The notes below the pieces were generated by a model. The model was not told where the DNA came from, made no database searches, and saw nothing but the letters and a program-made list of their open reading frames with translations. Positions 7,266 to 14,681 of a stretch of 17,170 nt of DNA are shown here, in pieces (within the stretch, counting starts at the first letter, position 1; each line of letters starts with the position of its first letter). The stretch is taken from assembly GCA_027011835.1 (NCBI GenBank), contig JALUZN010000484.1, positions 1-17,170 on the forward strand. The letters are read 5' to 3'. The DNA is from Draconibacterium sp. Lineage in GTDB: Bacteria > Bacteroidota > Bacteroidia > Bacteroidales > Prolixibacteraceae. Both the position numbers and the translations under genes were made by a program.

Positions 7266-8519
7266 ATGAAAAAAGTTTTAAAAATTACTGCGTTTATTAT
7301 AATTGTTTTGGTTATAGGTATTTTAGGATACTCGTACATCAGTTTCAACTCGTATGCCCCGGCCGACCCCGAGGTTCAGGTTGATGAAAATGTGCAGCAC
7401 TATTTTCATAATTCGTATGTAGAAAGCCGAAAAGCTTTCTTGGCGGAGGCAAAAAAAATAGAAGCTAAATTCGATAGTGTTCAAATTTTCTCGCGAAAAG
7501 TACCAAGCAGAATCGATACCAACTTAACCATCGACTTCTGTTATATTCCTGCACAGGGAAAGACCGATAAACTACTGATTATTACCTCGGGAACACACGG
7601 TGTTGAAGGCTACGTAGGCAGTGCCGTTCAGCAAATGTTAATGAGCGAAATTCTGACACCCGAGAAAGTTGATAACGTTGGCATTTTACTGGTTCACAGT
7701 GTAAATCCATTCGGGTTTAAATACATTAGGCGGGTAACCGAAAACAATGTCGATTTTAATCGAAATTGCGATATAAATAAGTCGCTATTCTTGTCGAAAA
7801 ACGAAGGATACGGTAAACTTATTGGGATGTTGAATCCGACGGGGAAAGTAAATGCAGGCAGCATTAAAAATAAATTTTTTATGTTGGTTGCCATTAACCA
7901 GCTTCTGAAAAAGTCGATGGCAAGTTTACGGCAGGCTGTTTTGCAAGGGCAGTATAAATATAAAAACGGGCTCTATTTTGGCGGGTTCAGTTTCGAACCT
8001 CAACTGGCAATTTTAGGCAACGTTTTTAAAACTATTTCTACCGATTATTCAACCGTTTTTAATATCGACTTACACACCGGTTACGGAGCAAGAGGAGTAG
8101 CCCATCTGTTTCCCAATCCGATTGACGATAAGAAAATAAAATCGGGCCTCGAAACCATTTTTAAAGGTTATGAAATTAACTGGGGCGACTCGGACGATTT
8201 CTATATTATTAACGGCTCGTTTACCGATTACATTGGCAAGTTGTTAAACGACAAAACGTACTTCCCGATGGTGCTCGAATATGGCACTCTAAATTCGCAA
8301 TCAACGGTGGGTTCTATCAAATCTATTCATAATATGATTCTCGAAAATCAGGGATTTCATTACGGATATAAAAGTTCATCCGACAGCATTAAAGTGATGC
8401 AATCTTTTATAGAGATGTACAATCCATCGTCGGAAAAGTGGCGTACAAAAATAATAAACGACTCTAAAATTCTTTTCAGAAAAACATTAAAGAATTATGC
8501 CGATTTGAAAACAAATTGA
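7266..8519 (+). CDS. Membrane-anchored DUF2817 protein, M14-like zinc metallohydrolase
   Basis: A predicted zinc hydrolase of the DUF2817 family, related to M14 carboxypeptidases and succinylglutamate desuccinylases. The substrate is unknown. The 417-residue protein starts with a basic segment and one strong hydrophobic helix (about 8-24), so the catalytic domain is probably held on the periplasmic side. Zinc ligands fit H111 and E114 (GTHGVEG) and H270 (NIDLHTGYG); E338 in VLEYGT fits the catalytic Glu. The signature SVNPFGFKYIRRVTENNVDFNRN (144-167) is diagnostic of the family. An in-frame TTG at 7248 exists, but the ATG at 7266 begins the typical MKKVLK signal region. The gene is divergent from gpsA and convergent with the secreted glucosaminidase. 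A role in cell-wall or peptide turnover is a guess from its location. Confidence 0.86.
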   Translation: MKKVLKITAFIIIVLVIGILGYSYISFNSYAPADPEVQVDENVQHYFHNSYVESRKAFLAEAKKIEAKFDSVQIFSRKVPSRIDTNLTIDFCYIPAQGKTDKLLIITSGTHGVEGYVGSAVQQMLMSEILTPEKVDNVGILLVHSVNPFGFKYIRRVTENNVDFNRNCDINKSLFLSKNEGYGKLIGMLNPTGKVNAGSIKNKFFMLVAINQLLKKSMASLRQAVLQGQYKYKNGLYFGGFSFEPQLAILGNVFKTISTDYSTVFNIDLHTGYGARGVAHLFPNPIDDKKIKSGLETIFKGYEINWGDSDDFYIINGSFTDYIGKLLNDKTYFPMVLEYGTLNSQSTVGSIKSIHNMILENQGFHYGYKSSSDSIKVMQSFIEMYNPSSEKWRTKIINDSKILFRKTLKNYADLKTN

Positions 8520-8635
8520 GGTGACTACTCAACAGAACTAATCAACTTAGCGTTCATAGTTCCATCCTTTCCCCCAAAGATATTTCTATAACAAGTCTGG
8601 GATATAAAGCTGCAAGAAACTATAAAACCAGCACC

Positions 8636-9556
8636 TTATCTCAGTTTAATTATTTGCCCCGGAACGGGTTGCTGTCCCGGTTTCATACGATTTCGGCGGT
8701 ACAGTTTCTTTAACTTTATTCCATAAAGTTGCGAAATATAGTGCATGGTATCGCCTTTTTCTACCCGGTGTGTCGGCTGGTCTTTCGATGCTCTGCTTTT
8801 TTTATGCTGAATATAAACCACCTCATTTTCGCGCGGGCAATAACCGGCATGTTGGTCGTTGTATTTATATATTTCCCAGGCGTTTAAATCGAGTTCCTGA
8901 GCAATTATTTCGTACGTATCGCCTTTTTTTGCCACCACCGATTTTACCCCGTTTCGTTTTTTTGTTTCGTGCGACTGGAAAGGCGAAATAGTAAGTGTAT
9001 TCGACATTCCTTCCCCTAAATCGTTTTGCTCCGAAGCCATTAACTCGTCGTAGCTAATCCGGTAATCGAGGCGATACAGTTTATAGGTTTCAATAATATG
9101 AATCAGTCGTTTTGCATAGGTTTTCGAAGTTGCGTAACCCGCTTTTTTTAATCCGTGTGCCCACCCTTTGTAGTCGGTTATTTTTAGTTTGAAAAGCGAT
9201 GCATAACGTGGATTATTCATTAAAAAATTGGTGTGGTCGATGTACGAATCTTCCACGGTTTTATATTTTCTAAAACATTCGTGTTTTGCATCGTCGTCGT
9301 AATATACTTTTTTACCTTTCCACCCTCTTTTGCACTTTATTCCAAAATGGTTGTTCGATTTTTTTGCCAATTCGCTATTTCCATCGGCACTTTCGAGGCA
9401 GGCCTGCGCCATTGTAATACTTGCCGGAATACCACTTCGCTTCATCTCCTCAATGGCAAGAAGCTGGTAGCGATGAATGTAATCGATTCGCAACATTTGC
9501 GAAAACGAAAAAAATGAGGAAAAAATTAGAATAACCAACAGTATAAATTGTTTCAT
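8636..9556 (-). CDS. Secreted GH73 N-acetylglucosaminidase with two LysM domains
   Basis: Peptidoglycan hydrolase that should cut the GlcNAc-MurNAc backbone during growth or division. It has a clean signal peptide (MKQFILLVILIFSSFFSFSQ, cleavage near residue 20). A glucosaminidase domain follows (about 24-164) with the catalytic Glu E55 in QACLESADGNSELA and the motifs NNHFGIKC and KKAGYATSKTYAKRLI. After a linker come two LysM peptidoglycan-binding repeats at about 206-250 and 262-305, each beginning with a KGDT motif. The 306-residue length and domain order match the FlgJ/Auto-like autolysins common in Bacteroidota. A promoter lies just upstream. The 116-base gap to the convergent DUF2817 gene shows no clear terminator hairpin. 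Confidence 0.92.
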   Translation of the reverse strand: MKQFILLVILIFSSFFSFSQMLRIDYIHRYQLLAIEEMKRSGIPASITMAQACLESADGNSELAKKSNNHFGIKCKRGWKGKKVYYDDDAKHECFRKYKTVEDSYIDHTNFLMNNPRYASLFKLKITDYKGWAHGLKKAGYATSKTYAKRLIHIIETYKLYRLDYRISYDELMASEQNDLGEGMSNTLTISPFQSHETKKRNGVKSVVAKKGDTYEIIAQELDLNAWEIYKYNDQHAGYCPRENEVVYIQHKKSRASKDQPTHRVEKGDTMHYISQLYGIKLKKLYRRNRMKPGQQPVPGQIIKLR

Positions 9557-9579
9557 AATTTTATTTTCTGAATCGGGTT

Positions 9580-9608
9580 CAAAAGTAGACAGTTTACAGT
9601 TTTATAAA
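9580..9608 (-). promoter_or_regulatory. Promoter of the glucosaminidase gene
   Basis: On the minus strand the -7 box TACTTTTG (9580-9587) is a full match to TAnnTTTG and lies 23 bases before the ATG. The -33 element is weak: TTTA at 9605-9608, 17 bases away. Confidence 0.48.
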
Positions 9609-9654
9609 ATGATTTTAAACTATTTTTATAAACAATGTAACGTGAATTGCAGCA

Positions 9655-9664
9655 TATTTAGGCT
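9655..9664. repeat. Left copy of a direct repeat (TATTTAGGCT) flanking the MITE-like element
   Basis: TATTTAGGCT occurs here and again at 9904-9913, exactly bracketing the inverted-repeat element. Six bases (TATTTA) lie outside the element. The next four (GGCT) coincide with its left end, so the target-site duplication is 6 to 10 bp. Confidence 0.6.
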
Positions 9665-9713
9665 CTGCTGAAAAACGATTAAACACATATCATACAGCCA
9701 GAAACCCTATTGG

Positions 9714-9764
9714 GCACTTTTAAAAGTGCAAGCTTTTTGTTTTGTTATATTAAAAATGCTTGCA
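9714..9764. repeat. Two adjacent hairpins inside the MITE-like element
   Basis: GCACTTTTAAAAGTGC (9714-9729) is a perfect 16-bp palindrome. Overlapping its end, TGCAAGC (9727-9733) pairs with GCTTGCA (9758-9764). That stem extends through TTTTT/AAAAA with a one-base bulge. Such stems inside an element often act as terminators or end structures; here the role is unknown. Confidence 0.5.
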
Positions 9765-9793
9765 TTTATTTATTCTATGTTTCGAATATTTTA

Positions 9794-9806
9794 ACAGCTC
9801 AGCTGT
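9794..9806. repeat. Short palindrome inside the MITE-like element
   Basis: ACAGCT-C-AGCTGT is a perfect inverted repeat with 6-bp arms and a one-base centre, seen directly. Confidence 0.4.
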
Positions 9807-9903
9807 ACGCCATATTTGTACCTTATTCAGTTTGAGGTATTTACATACATCTGCACTTCACAAAATCCAAATCTGACGCACATCTGAGCTTTTCAGCAGA
9901 CCC

Positions 9904-9913
9904 TATTTAGGCT
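9904..9913. repeat. Right copy of the direct repeat (TATTTAGGCT)
   Basis: Identical over 10 bases to 9655-9664 and directly adjacent to the right inverted repeat. It overlaps the likely -33 region of the cdd promoter. Confidence 0.6.
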
Positions 9914-9937
9914 AATTGGAATAAAGTTGTAAATTTG
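9906..9937 (+). promoter_or_regulatory. Promoter of cdd, partly built on the element's flanking repeat
   Basis: The -7 box TAAATTTG (9930-9937) is a full match to TAnnTTTG, 16 bases before the cdd ATG. At a spacing of 20 bases the -33 position reads TTTA (9906-9909), which lies within the right direct repeat. The -7 box is convincing; the -33 element is weak. Confidence 0.48.
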
Positions 9938-9953
9938 AACAAAAACAAAAGCT

Positions 9954-10436
9954 ATGCATAAGAAAGAGTTAACCATTGTTGTCTTGGAGTTTAATTCTGT
10001 TTCGGAATTGGCGGAAGCCGACCGTGAGCTGGTTTTTGCAGCCCGCGAAGCTTCGGAGAATGCGTATGCTCCCTATTCAGGATTTCGTGTTGGTGCTGCG
10101 TTACTTCTAGAGAACGGAGTTGTTGTAAAAGGGAACAACCAGGAAAATGCCGATTTTACCGACGGACTTTGTGCCGAGCGTGTTGCCCTTTTTTATGCCA
10201 ATGCAAATTATCCTCAAGAAAAAGTGGTAGCAATGGCCATTTCTGCCAGTAATTCCAACGGGCTGCTTGTTCAGCCTGCCCAACCGTGTGGTTCGTGCCG
10301 CCAGGCATTGGTTGAAACCGAAACCCGTTTCCGCCATCCAATTCGGTTGATTTTAGATTCAGCTTCAAAAATTATGGTTGTGGAAAAAGCAGAGAGTTTG
10401 CTCCCTTTTGCATTTAAACCGGACTCACTGGAGTAA
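9954..10436 (+). CDS. cdd: Cytidine deaminase
   Basis: Hydrolytically deaminates cytidine and deoxycytidine to uridine forms in pyrimidine salvage. The 160-residue protein is the size of tetrameric (T-CDA) enzymes. The zinc site is C73-A-E75, with E75 as proton shuttle, plus C112 and C115 in PCGSCRQ. The nucleoside-binding segments YSGFRVGAAL (41-50) and GNNQENADFTDGLCAERVA are typical of Bacteroidota members. The first ~15 residues (MHKKELTIVVLEFNS) are a family-consistent N-terminal extension. The 3' end overlaps the convergent pseudouridine synthase gene by 23 bases. The promoter abuts the MITE-like insertion, which may affect expression. Confidence 0.94.
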   Translation: MHKKELTIVVLEFNSVSELAEADRELVFAAREASENAYAPYSGFRVGAALLLENGVVVKGNNQENADFTDGLCAERVALFYANANYPQEKVVAMAISASNSNGLLVQPAQPCGSCRQALVETETRFRHPIRLILDSASKIMVVEKAESLLPFAFKPDSLE

Positions 10437-11124
10437 AACGCTGGTTTTTAAACATTTTTAAAAATTCGTTCCATACTACATCGTCGGGAGGGTTGGCAAC
10501 AACAACCAGAGGAGTTTTTCGTACCGGATGAATTAACTCAATTTTCCGGGCGTGCAGATGAATTCCTTTATCGCGATTCGAACGGGGAAATCCATATTTC
10601 AAATCGCCTTTAATATGCAATCCTATTTCGCGTAACTGCACTCTAATTTGGTGGTGACGGCCCGTATTCAACTCAATCTCAAGCAGATGATAACGATCGA
10701 TACTGGCCACGTGCCGATAGGTTAAGCTGGCAAATTTTGCCCCTTTGCGTTTTTCGTCAACCACATAACTCCGGTTTTGCGCTTCGTTTTTTAACAGGTA
10801 ATTTTCAAGTGTATCCTGAAATTTCGGTGGCCGTTTATCAACAACCGCCCAGTACGTTTTTTTTACTTCGCCTCGCGTTTGAAAAAGCTTATTTAGCCGG
10901 GGAAGAACTTTCCCTGTTTTTGCCAGAATAACAAGTCCGCTGGTAGGGCGGTCGAGTCGATGTGGCAGTCCGAGGAATACATTACCGGGTTTGTTGTATT
11001 TTTTTTTCAAATAAAGCTTAACCACATCAAGCAGTGTTTCGTCGCCGGTTTTGTCACCCTGTACCATTTCGCCGCACGCTTTATTTATCGCAATAATATG
11101 GTTGTCTTCGTAAATTACTTTCAC
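10414..11124 (-). CDS. RluA-family RNA pseudouridine synthase
   Basis: Isomerises specific uridines in rRNA or tRNA to pseudouridine. The 236-residue protein consists of the catalytic domain only, with no N-terminal S4 RNA-binding domain, as in RluA or TruC-like members. It starts VIYEDNHIIAINKACGEMVQGD (motif I region), has the catalytic D58 in HRLDRPTSGLVIL, KKTYWAVV in the middle and the motif NTGRHHQIRVQLREIG near the C-terminus. The exact target base cannot be told from sequence, so I give no symbol. Its last 23 bases overlap the end of cdd in the opposite orientation. panB lies upstream on the same strand with a 123-base gap and no promoter seen between, so co-transcription from the panB promoter is possible. 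Confidence 0.92.
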   Translation of the reverse strand: MKVIYEDNHIIAINKACGEMVQGDKTGDETLLDVVKLYLKKKYNKPGNVFLGLPHRLDRPTSGLVILAKTGKVLPRLNKLFQTRGEVKKTYWAVVDKRPPKFQDTLENYLLKNEAQNRSYVVDEKRKGAKFASLTYRHVASIDRYHLLEIELNTGRHHQIRVQLREIGLHIKGDLKYGFPRSNRDKGIHLHARKIELIHPVRKTPLVVVANPPDDVVWNEFLKMFKNQRFTPVSPV

Positions 11125-11247
11125 CGGTTATTTTTCATTTTTTTAAAAATATTGAACTTTTTGAAGCTGAAACGTTAAACTATATTTTATCCCACTCTTG
11201 CGGGCATCTCCTTCAAAGAGAGAAAAAGACAACCTTAAATCAGGCAG

Positions 11248-12063
11248 TTAATACTGTTCCTTTTCATTTGGGAAGTCCGACGATTTCACATCGTTAATAT
11301 AGTTACCAACAGCGCCTTTAATTTCGGCGGCAAGATTATGGTAGCGACGTAAAAAGCGCGGTGAAAACTGCTGTGTAATTCCAAGCATATCGTGAATTAC
11401 AAGTACTTGCCCGTCAACTCCGCCACCGGCGCCAATCCCTATTACCGGAATTTTCACCTCTCCGGCAACTCGTTTCCCAAGTTGTGCAGGTATCTTTTCG
11501 AGAACAATTGCAAAGCAGCCTGCCTGCTCAAGCATTTTTGCGTCGTCGATTAGTTTTTTCTCCTCGGCCTCTTCTTTGGCACGAACGGCATAAGTTCCAA
11601 ATTTATGAATTGATTGCGGCATAAGTCCGAGGTGCCCCATCACCGGTATTCCTGCCGATAAAATACGTTGAACCGATTTTATTACTTCCGAGCCACCTTC
11701 AAGTTTTACCGAGTCGGCAGCAGTCTCTTTCATTATTCGAATGGCAGAATTTAATGCTTTTCGTGAATTGCCCTGATACGTACCAAAAGGTAAATCGACA
11801 ACAACCAAAGCACGTTGAACCGCTTTTACAACCGATGCACCGTGGTAAATCATCTGATCGAGTGTGATGGGTAACGTAGTTTGATTCCCGGCCATAACAT
11901 TCGATGCCGAATCGCCAACTAAAATTACGTCAACACCGGCTTCGTCAACCAGTTGTGCCATACTAAAATCGTATGATGTTAACATCGAAATCTTTTCACC
12001 ACGCAGCTTCATTTCCGATAAACGGGCTGTGGTAACTTTCCTTATCTCTTTATGAACAGACAT
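11248..12063 (-). CDS. panB: 3-methyl-2-oxobutanoate hydroxymethyltransferase (pantothenate synthesis)
   Basis: Transfers a hydroxymethyl group from methylene-tetrahydrofolate to 2-oxoisovalerate, giving ketopantoate, the first committed step to pantothenate and coenzyme A. The 271-residue length is normal. The magnesium ligands fit D51 (VGDSASNVMAG), D90 (VVVDLPFGTY) and E122 (VKLEGG); the catalytic Glu fits E188 (IVLEKIP). The family signature GHLGLMPQSIHKFG (141-154) and the glycine-rich IGIGAGGGVDGQVLV segment are clear. panC and panD are not in the window. A strong Bacteroidota promoter lies 23 bases upstream of the ATG. Confidence 0.96.
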   Translation of the reverse strand: MSVHKEIRKVTTARLSEMKLRGEKISMLTSYDFSMAQLVDEAGVDVILVGDSASNVMAGNQTTLPITLDQMIYHGASVVKAVQRALVVVDLPFGTYQGNSRKALNSAIRIMKETAADSVKLEGGSEVIKSVQRILSAGIPVMGHLGLMPQSIHKFGTYAVRAKEEAEEKKLIDDAKMLEQAGCFAIVLEKIPAQLGKRVAGEVKIPVIGIGAGGGVDGQVLVIHDMLGITQQFSPRFLRRYHNLAAEIKGAVGNYINDVKSSDFPNEKEQY

Positions 12064-12085
12064 TAATTTTTGTTTTATTGTGATG

Positions 12086-12117
12086 CAAACTTAGGCAAAG
12101 CATTTGTTCTGCACAAA
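12086..12117 (-). promoter_or_regulatory. Promoter of panB
   Basis: On the minus strand TTTG (12114-12117), 20 bases, then TAAGTTTG (12086-12093): a full match to the Bacteroidota -33/-7 consensus. The panB ATG follows 22 bases after the -7 box, giving a very short leader. Confidence 0.7.
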
Positions 12118-12191
12118 CCTTTCTTCCCGGTTCATAACAATTCGTGCTTAAAATTCGTTTACTTTGACAAAATAAAAATTGGAATTTAACT

Positions 12192-13484
12192 ATGAGAAAT
12201 TTTGCAATTAAACCCTTCTCTTTAACGCTCTGTTTTCTTGTCCTTTCGTTTATTGTTTCGGCGCAAACAGAACAAAAAAACTCTGACTACCTGACCTTTA
12301 AAAAGAGAGAACTAAACTCGGGAATACGTTTTGGCGCAAACAAAGAGCGGGAAGAGCTTCGCACCGACGAGTCGCGCTACAACGAGGAGTTAACCACCGG
12401 AACAGCATCTTTTCAGGTTGCAAACAACTATGTGCGTTTTGCCGATTTTGTACAAGAGGAGTTGAATCTTAATTTTGAGGCAGGTCTCCTTTCAGGTTTT
12501 GGCAACTGGCTAGACAGTACATCGATAGAGAACAGGAGTGCCGACCAAAAGCTGTTTGGAGTACGAATGTCGGGGGCAATAGATTATTGGAACCGTTTCT
12601 ATTACAATTCAAAAAACTATACACTAGTTAAAATAAACGGCTGGGGGCGTTACGACTGGTTTAAACAGAACTCACAAGGAACGGCAATCGATTCTATTGG
12701 AGTAGAAACCGGCTTTGATGAACGTTCATCAGAAATAAAATTCAGATATGGTTTTGAAGCAAAAGCAGGTTGGGGCCGCGGACGATTAGAACCGATGAAC
12801 AACTATATGCTGGCACAATACATTTTAGAGAAATACTTTACGGGGCGTAACTTTTCGACTATTGAAATCAGACGGTTGGCCACTAAAATTGCTGAGATAA
12901 AAAGCAAAAGAAACATTAAAACAGGATATAAACATGAATTTGAAACCGAGCAGATTCTGACTTTTCTAAACGAAAAAATGATGTTAACCTCAGTTGAAAA
13001 TATTGATAAAGAGTGGGAAATGGGTGAATTCTATCCCCGATTAAACGGCAGTAGAGTTGAGGGTGGCCCATTTTTTAAATATTATAACCGCGAACCCGAT
13101 TTTGTTTACGGGGGTTTTATTCAATACAATAATTCGAAATACCGTAACTTAAAATGGAATCGTAATTTTAGTGCCAACGCAAGTTATAACGGATATAAAA
13201 GAGACGACTGGATATCGGGCGAAATAAATATCGGGTGGTCGTACTTCCCCGATTTAAAACGACAATTCGATTTTGGGGTTAAATATGTTCCGGGGGTAAT
13301 CATCAGAAACAGTTCGAATACGGCAGATTTTTATCAGGGAGCTGTTCCGTATGTTGGTTGTTTTTCGCAGATATCCCGAAAAGCACGGGTAAACTTTTCT
13401 ATTGCTTATCGTATCTCTTCCGATGAAAAGATTATGTTTCCCGGACCCGAATTTTCTTTGGCAATATACCGAAGCAGGTATTAA
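12192..13484 (+). CDS. Secreted, probable outer-membrane beta-barrel protein of unknown function
   Basis: I do not recognise a named family. The 430-residue protein has a signal peptide (MRNFAIKPFSLTLCFLVLSFIVSAQ). After a charged start it shows many alternating, aromatic-rich strand-like segments (for example FGVRMSGAIDYWNRFYYN, FVYGGFIQYNNSKYRN and ISGEINIGWSYFP). It ends in FSLAIYRSRY, an aromatic C-terminus of the kind recognised by the BAM machinery. In the middle, GWGRGRLEPM (193-202) introduces a helical, charged insert (about 202-275: ILEKYFTGRNFSTIEIRRLATKIAEI) that is unlike a barrel and could be a periplasmic plug or a long turn. No TonB box or lipobox is seen. The weak -7-like TTACTTTG at 12159-12166 may serve as its promoter. 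It stands alone between convergent and divergent neighbours. Confidence 0.75.
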   Translation: MRNFAIKPFSLTLCFLVLSFIVSAQTEQKNSDYLTFKKRELNSGIRFGANKEREELRTDESRYNEELTTGTASFQVANNYVRFADFVQEELNLNFEAGLLSGFGNWLDSTSIENRSADQKLFGVRMSGAIDYWNRFYYNSKNYTLVKINGWGRYDWFKQNSQGTAIDSIGVETGFDERSSEIKFRYGFEAKAGWGRGRLEPMNNYMLAQYILEKYFTGRNFSTIEIRRLATKIAEIKSKRNIKTGYKHEFETEQILTFLNEKMMLTSVENIDKEWEMGEFYPRLNGSRVEGGPFFKYYNREPDFVYGGFIQYNNSKYRNLKWNRNFSANASYNGYKRDDWISGEINIGWSYFPDLKRQFDFGVKYVPGVIIRNSSNTADFYQGAVPYVGCFSQISRKARVNFSIAYRISSDEKIMFPGPEFSLAIYRSRY

Positions 13485-13517
13485 AGGGGAGAAAATATGG
13501 AACCCCGAGAAATTTAA

Positions 13518-14627
13518 TTAAACCCGTAAAAATATTTTTTTCCTGTACATAAAATAAAGAAGCAACCAAACAACTGTAAGTGCTCCAACGGCAATAATCA
13601 GCTCGCCTGATTTGCCCAATGGTTTGGCTATCCAACCAACAAAAAAACCGGCAAGGTCATAGATATCAATAATCTTGCGAAACAGATAAACAAAAATTGA
13701 ATTCATACCAATTACGCGAAAGTAAAAAGCCCATTTTTGGAATTTCCAGTGGTCGATTATAAGATAAAAAAGAGCAAGTAAAATAAAGCTAATTCCTCCG
13801 GCAAGCATATTAAAAGTCGATGTCCAGACTCTTTTAATAATCGGATAAAACGATGAAAACAGAAGTGCCAGAATAATTAATCCAACTCCTGTTGCTACCA
13901 AATATCCTATTTTTTGCCAGTCGGTTGTTTTCCTCCGTCGTAAAATATTTCCGGCAATGGTTCCCAACAATGTAATTCCGGTTGCCGAAAGGCTGCATAA
14001 AATTCCTTCGGGGTCGTAGGTAGTTTCATATAATCTACCCGGCAAAAATAGTTGGTCGATAAAACTATTTATCGAGCCCGTTTTATCTAAAACACCTGCA
14101 CCGAATCCTGGCACAGGAACGAGTAGTTGCAATACTCCATATCCGACAAGAATACCGACAACCCAAATTATCCGGCTGCGAAACGATTCGAAATAGATAA
14201 CAATTAACGAGGCAAAAAAGTATCCAATACCAATTTGGGCCAAAACACTTGCCATTCGGGCATCTGCAAAACCATTCTGAAAGACACCATTATAGAGTAA
14301 ACCCAAAATAATTAACAGAACCATTCTTTTAAAAACTTTCCAGAATAGGTTTTTCTTGGGAACATTTTTTTCGAGTTTACCTTTAACTGAAAATGTAATG
14401 GCCACTCCCGAAATAAACATAAACAATGGAAAAATCAAATCTTCGAAATGAAAACCGGCCCAGGGAGCATGTTCCATCTGTGTTTCGAGCCAGGTTGCAC
14501 CGGCCATTCTCGAAAGTAAAACGACCAGATAACCACCTCCCGTAATCCAAAACATATCAAATCCCCGGAGTACATCTAACGAATACAAACGTTGCTGGGG
14601 CTGGCTTTGTAACGATTTTTTTGCCAT
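13518..14627 (-). CDS. Multi-pass membrane acyltransferase, HGSNAT-like (DUF5009/DUF1624 type)
   Basis: Resembles heparan-alpha-glucosaminide N-acetyltransferase and relatives, which move acetyl groups from cytoplasmic acetyl-CoA across the membrane onto amino sugars. The 369-residue protein begins with RLYSLDVLRGFDMFWITGGG (13-32). It then has EHAPWAGFHFEDLIFPLFMFISGVAI (52-77), where H53 corresponds in position to the active-site His region of HGSNAT. About ten hydrophobic spans follow. The natural acceptor in bacteria is not known; glycan or cell-envelope acetylation is an inference. The gene runs convergent to the barrel gene with a 33-base gap and has a perfect promoter match upstream, so it is a single-gene transcript divergent from dnaK. 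Confidence 0.85.
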   Translation of the reverse strand: MAKKSLQSQPQQRLYSLDVLRGFDMFWITGGGYLVVLLSRMAGATWLETQMEHAPWAGFHFEDLIFPLFMFISGVAITFSVKGKLEKNVPKKNLFWKVFKRMVLLIILGLLYNGVFQNGFADARMASVLAQIGIGYFFASLIVIYFESFRSRIIWVVGILVGYGVLQLLVPVPGFGAGVLDKTGSINSFIDQLFLPGRLYETTYDPEGILCSLSATGITLLGTIAGNILRRRKTTDWQKIGYLVATGVGLIILALLFSSFYPIIKRVWTSTFNMLAGGISFILLALFYLIIDHWKFQKWAFYFRVIGMNSIFVYLFRKIIDIYDLAGFFVGWIAKPLGKSGELIIAVGALTVVWLLLYFMYRKKIFLRV

Positions 14628-14681
14628 TTAATTTAGGTTTAATTGAAATGAAAATTAAAAGTTTATTTTTTAAAAGAGGGC

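Larger units (their letters stand above)
9661..9903. mobile_element. MITE-like element or internally deleted insertion sequence, 243 bp
   Basis: The left end GGCTCTGCTGAAAA (9661-9674) and the reverse complement of the right end, GGGTCTGCTGAAAA (9890-9903), match at 13 of 14 bases. The same TATTTA sits immediately outside both ends, as expected of a target-site duplication. No transposase frame or recognisable remnant lies inside, so any movement would depend on an enzyme supplied elsewhere. The interior is AT-rich and contains three strong palindromes (9714-9729, 9727-9764, 9794-9806). I cannot name the parent IS family from the ends alone. A chance inverted repeat with a matching flanking repeat is unlikely, but only other genomic copies would prove mobility. 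Confidence 0.62.
9557..9953. other. Intergenic region between the divergent glucosaminidase and cdd genes
   Basis: 397 bases with no credible reading frame. It holds, in order, the glucosaminidase promoter (9580-9608, minus), a direct repeat copy (9655-9664), a MITE-like element (9661-9903) with internal hairpins, the second direct repeat copy (9904-9913) and the cdd promoter (9906-9937). Confidence 0.7.

Noticed and set aside
13485..13517. GGGG...CCCC hairpin between the convergent barrel and acyltransferase genes
   Set aside because: The stem has just four base pairs with a long loop and no T-run, too weak to call a terminator.
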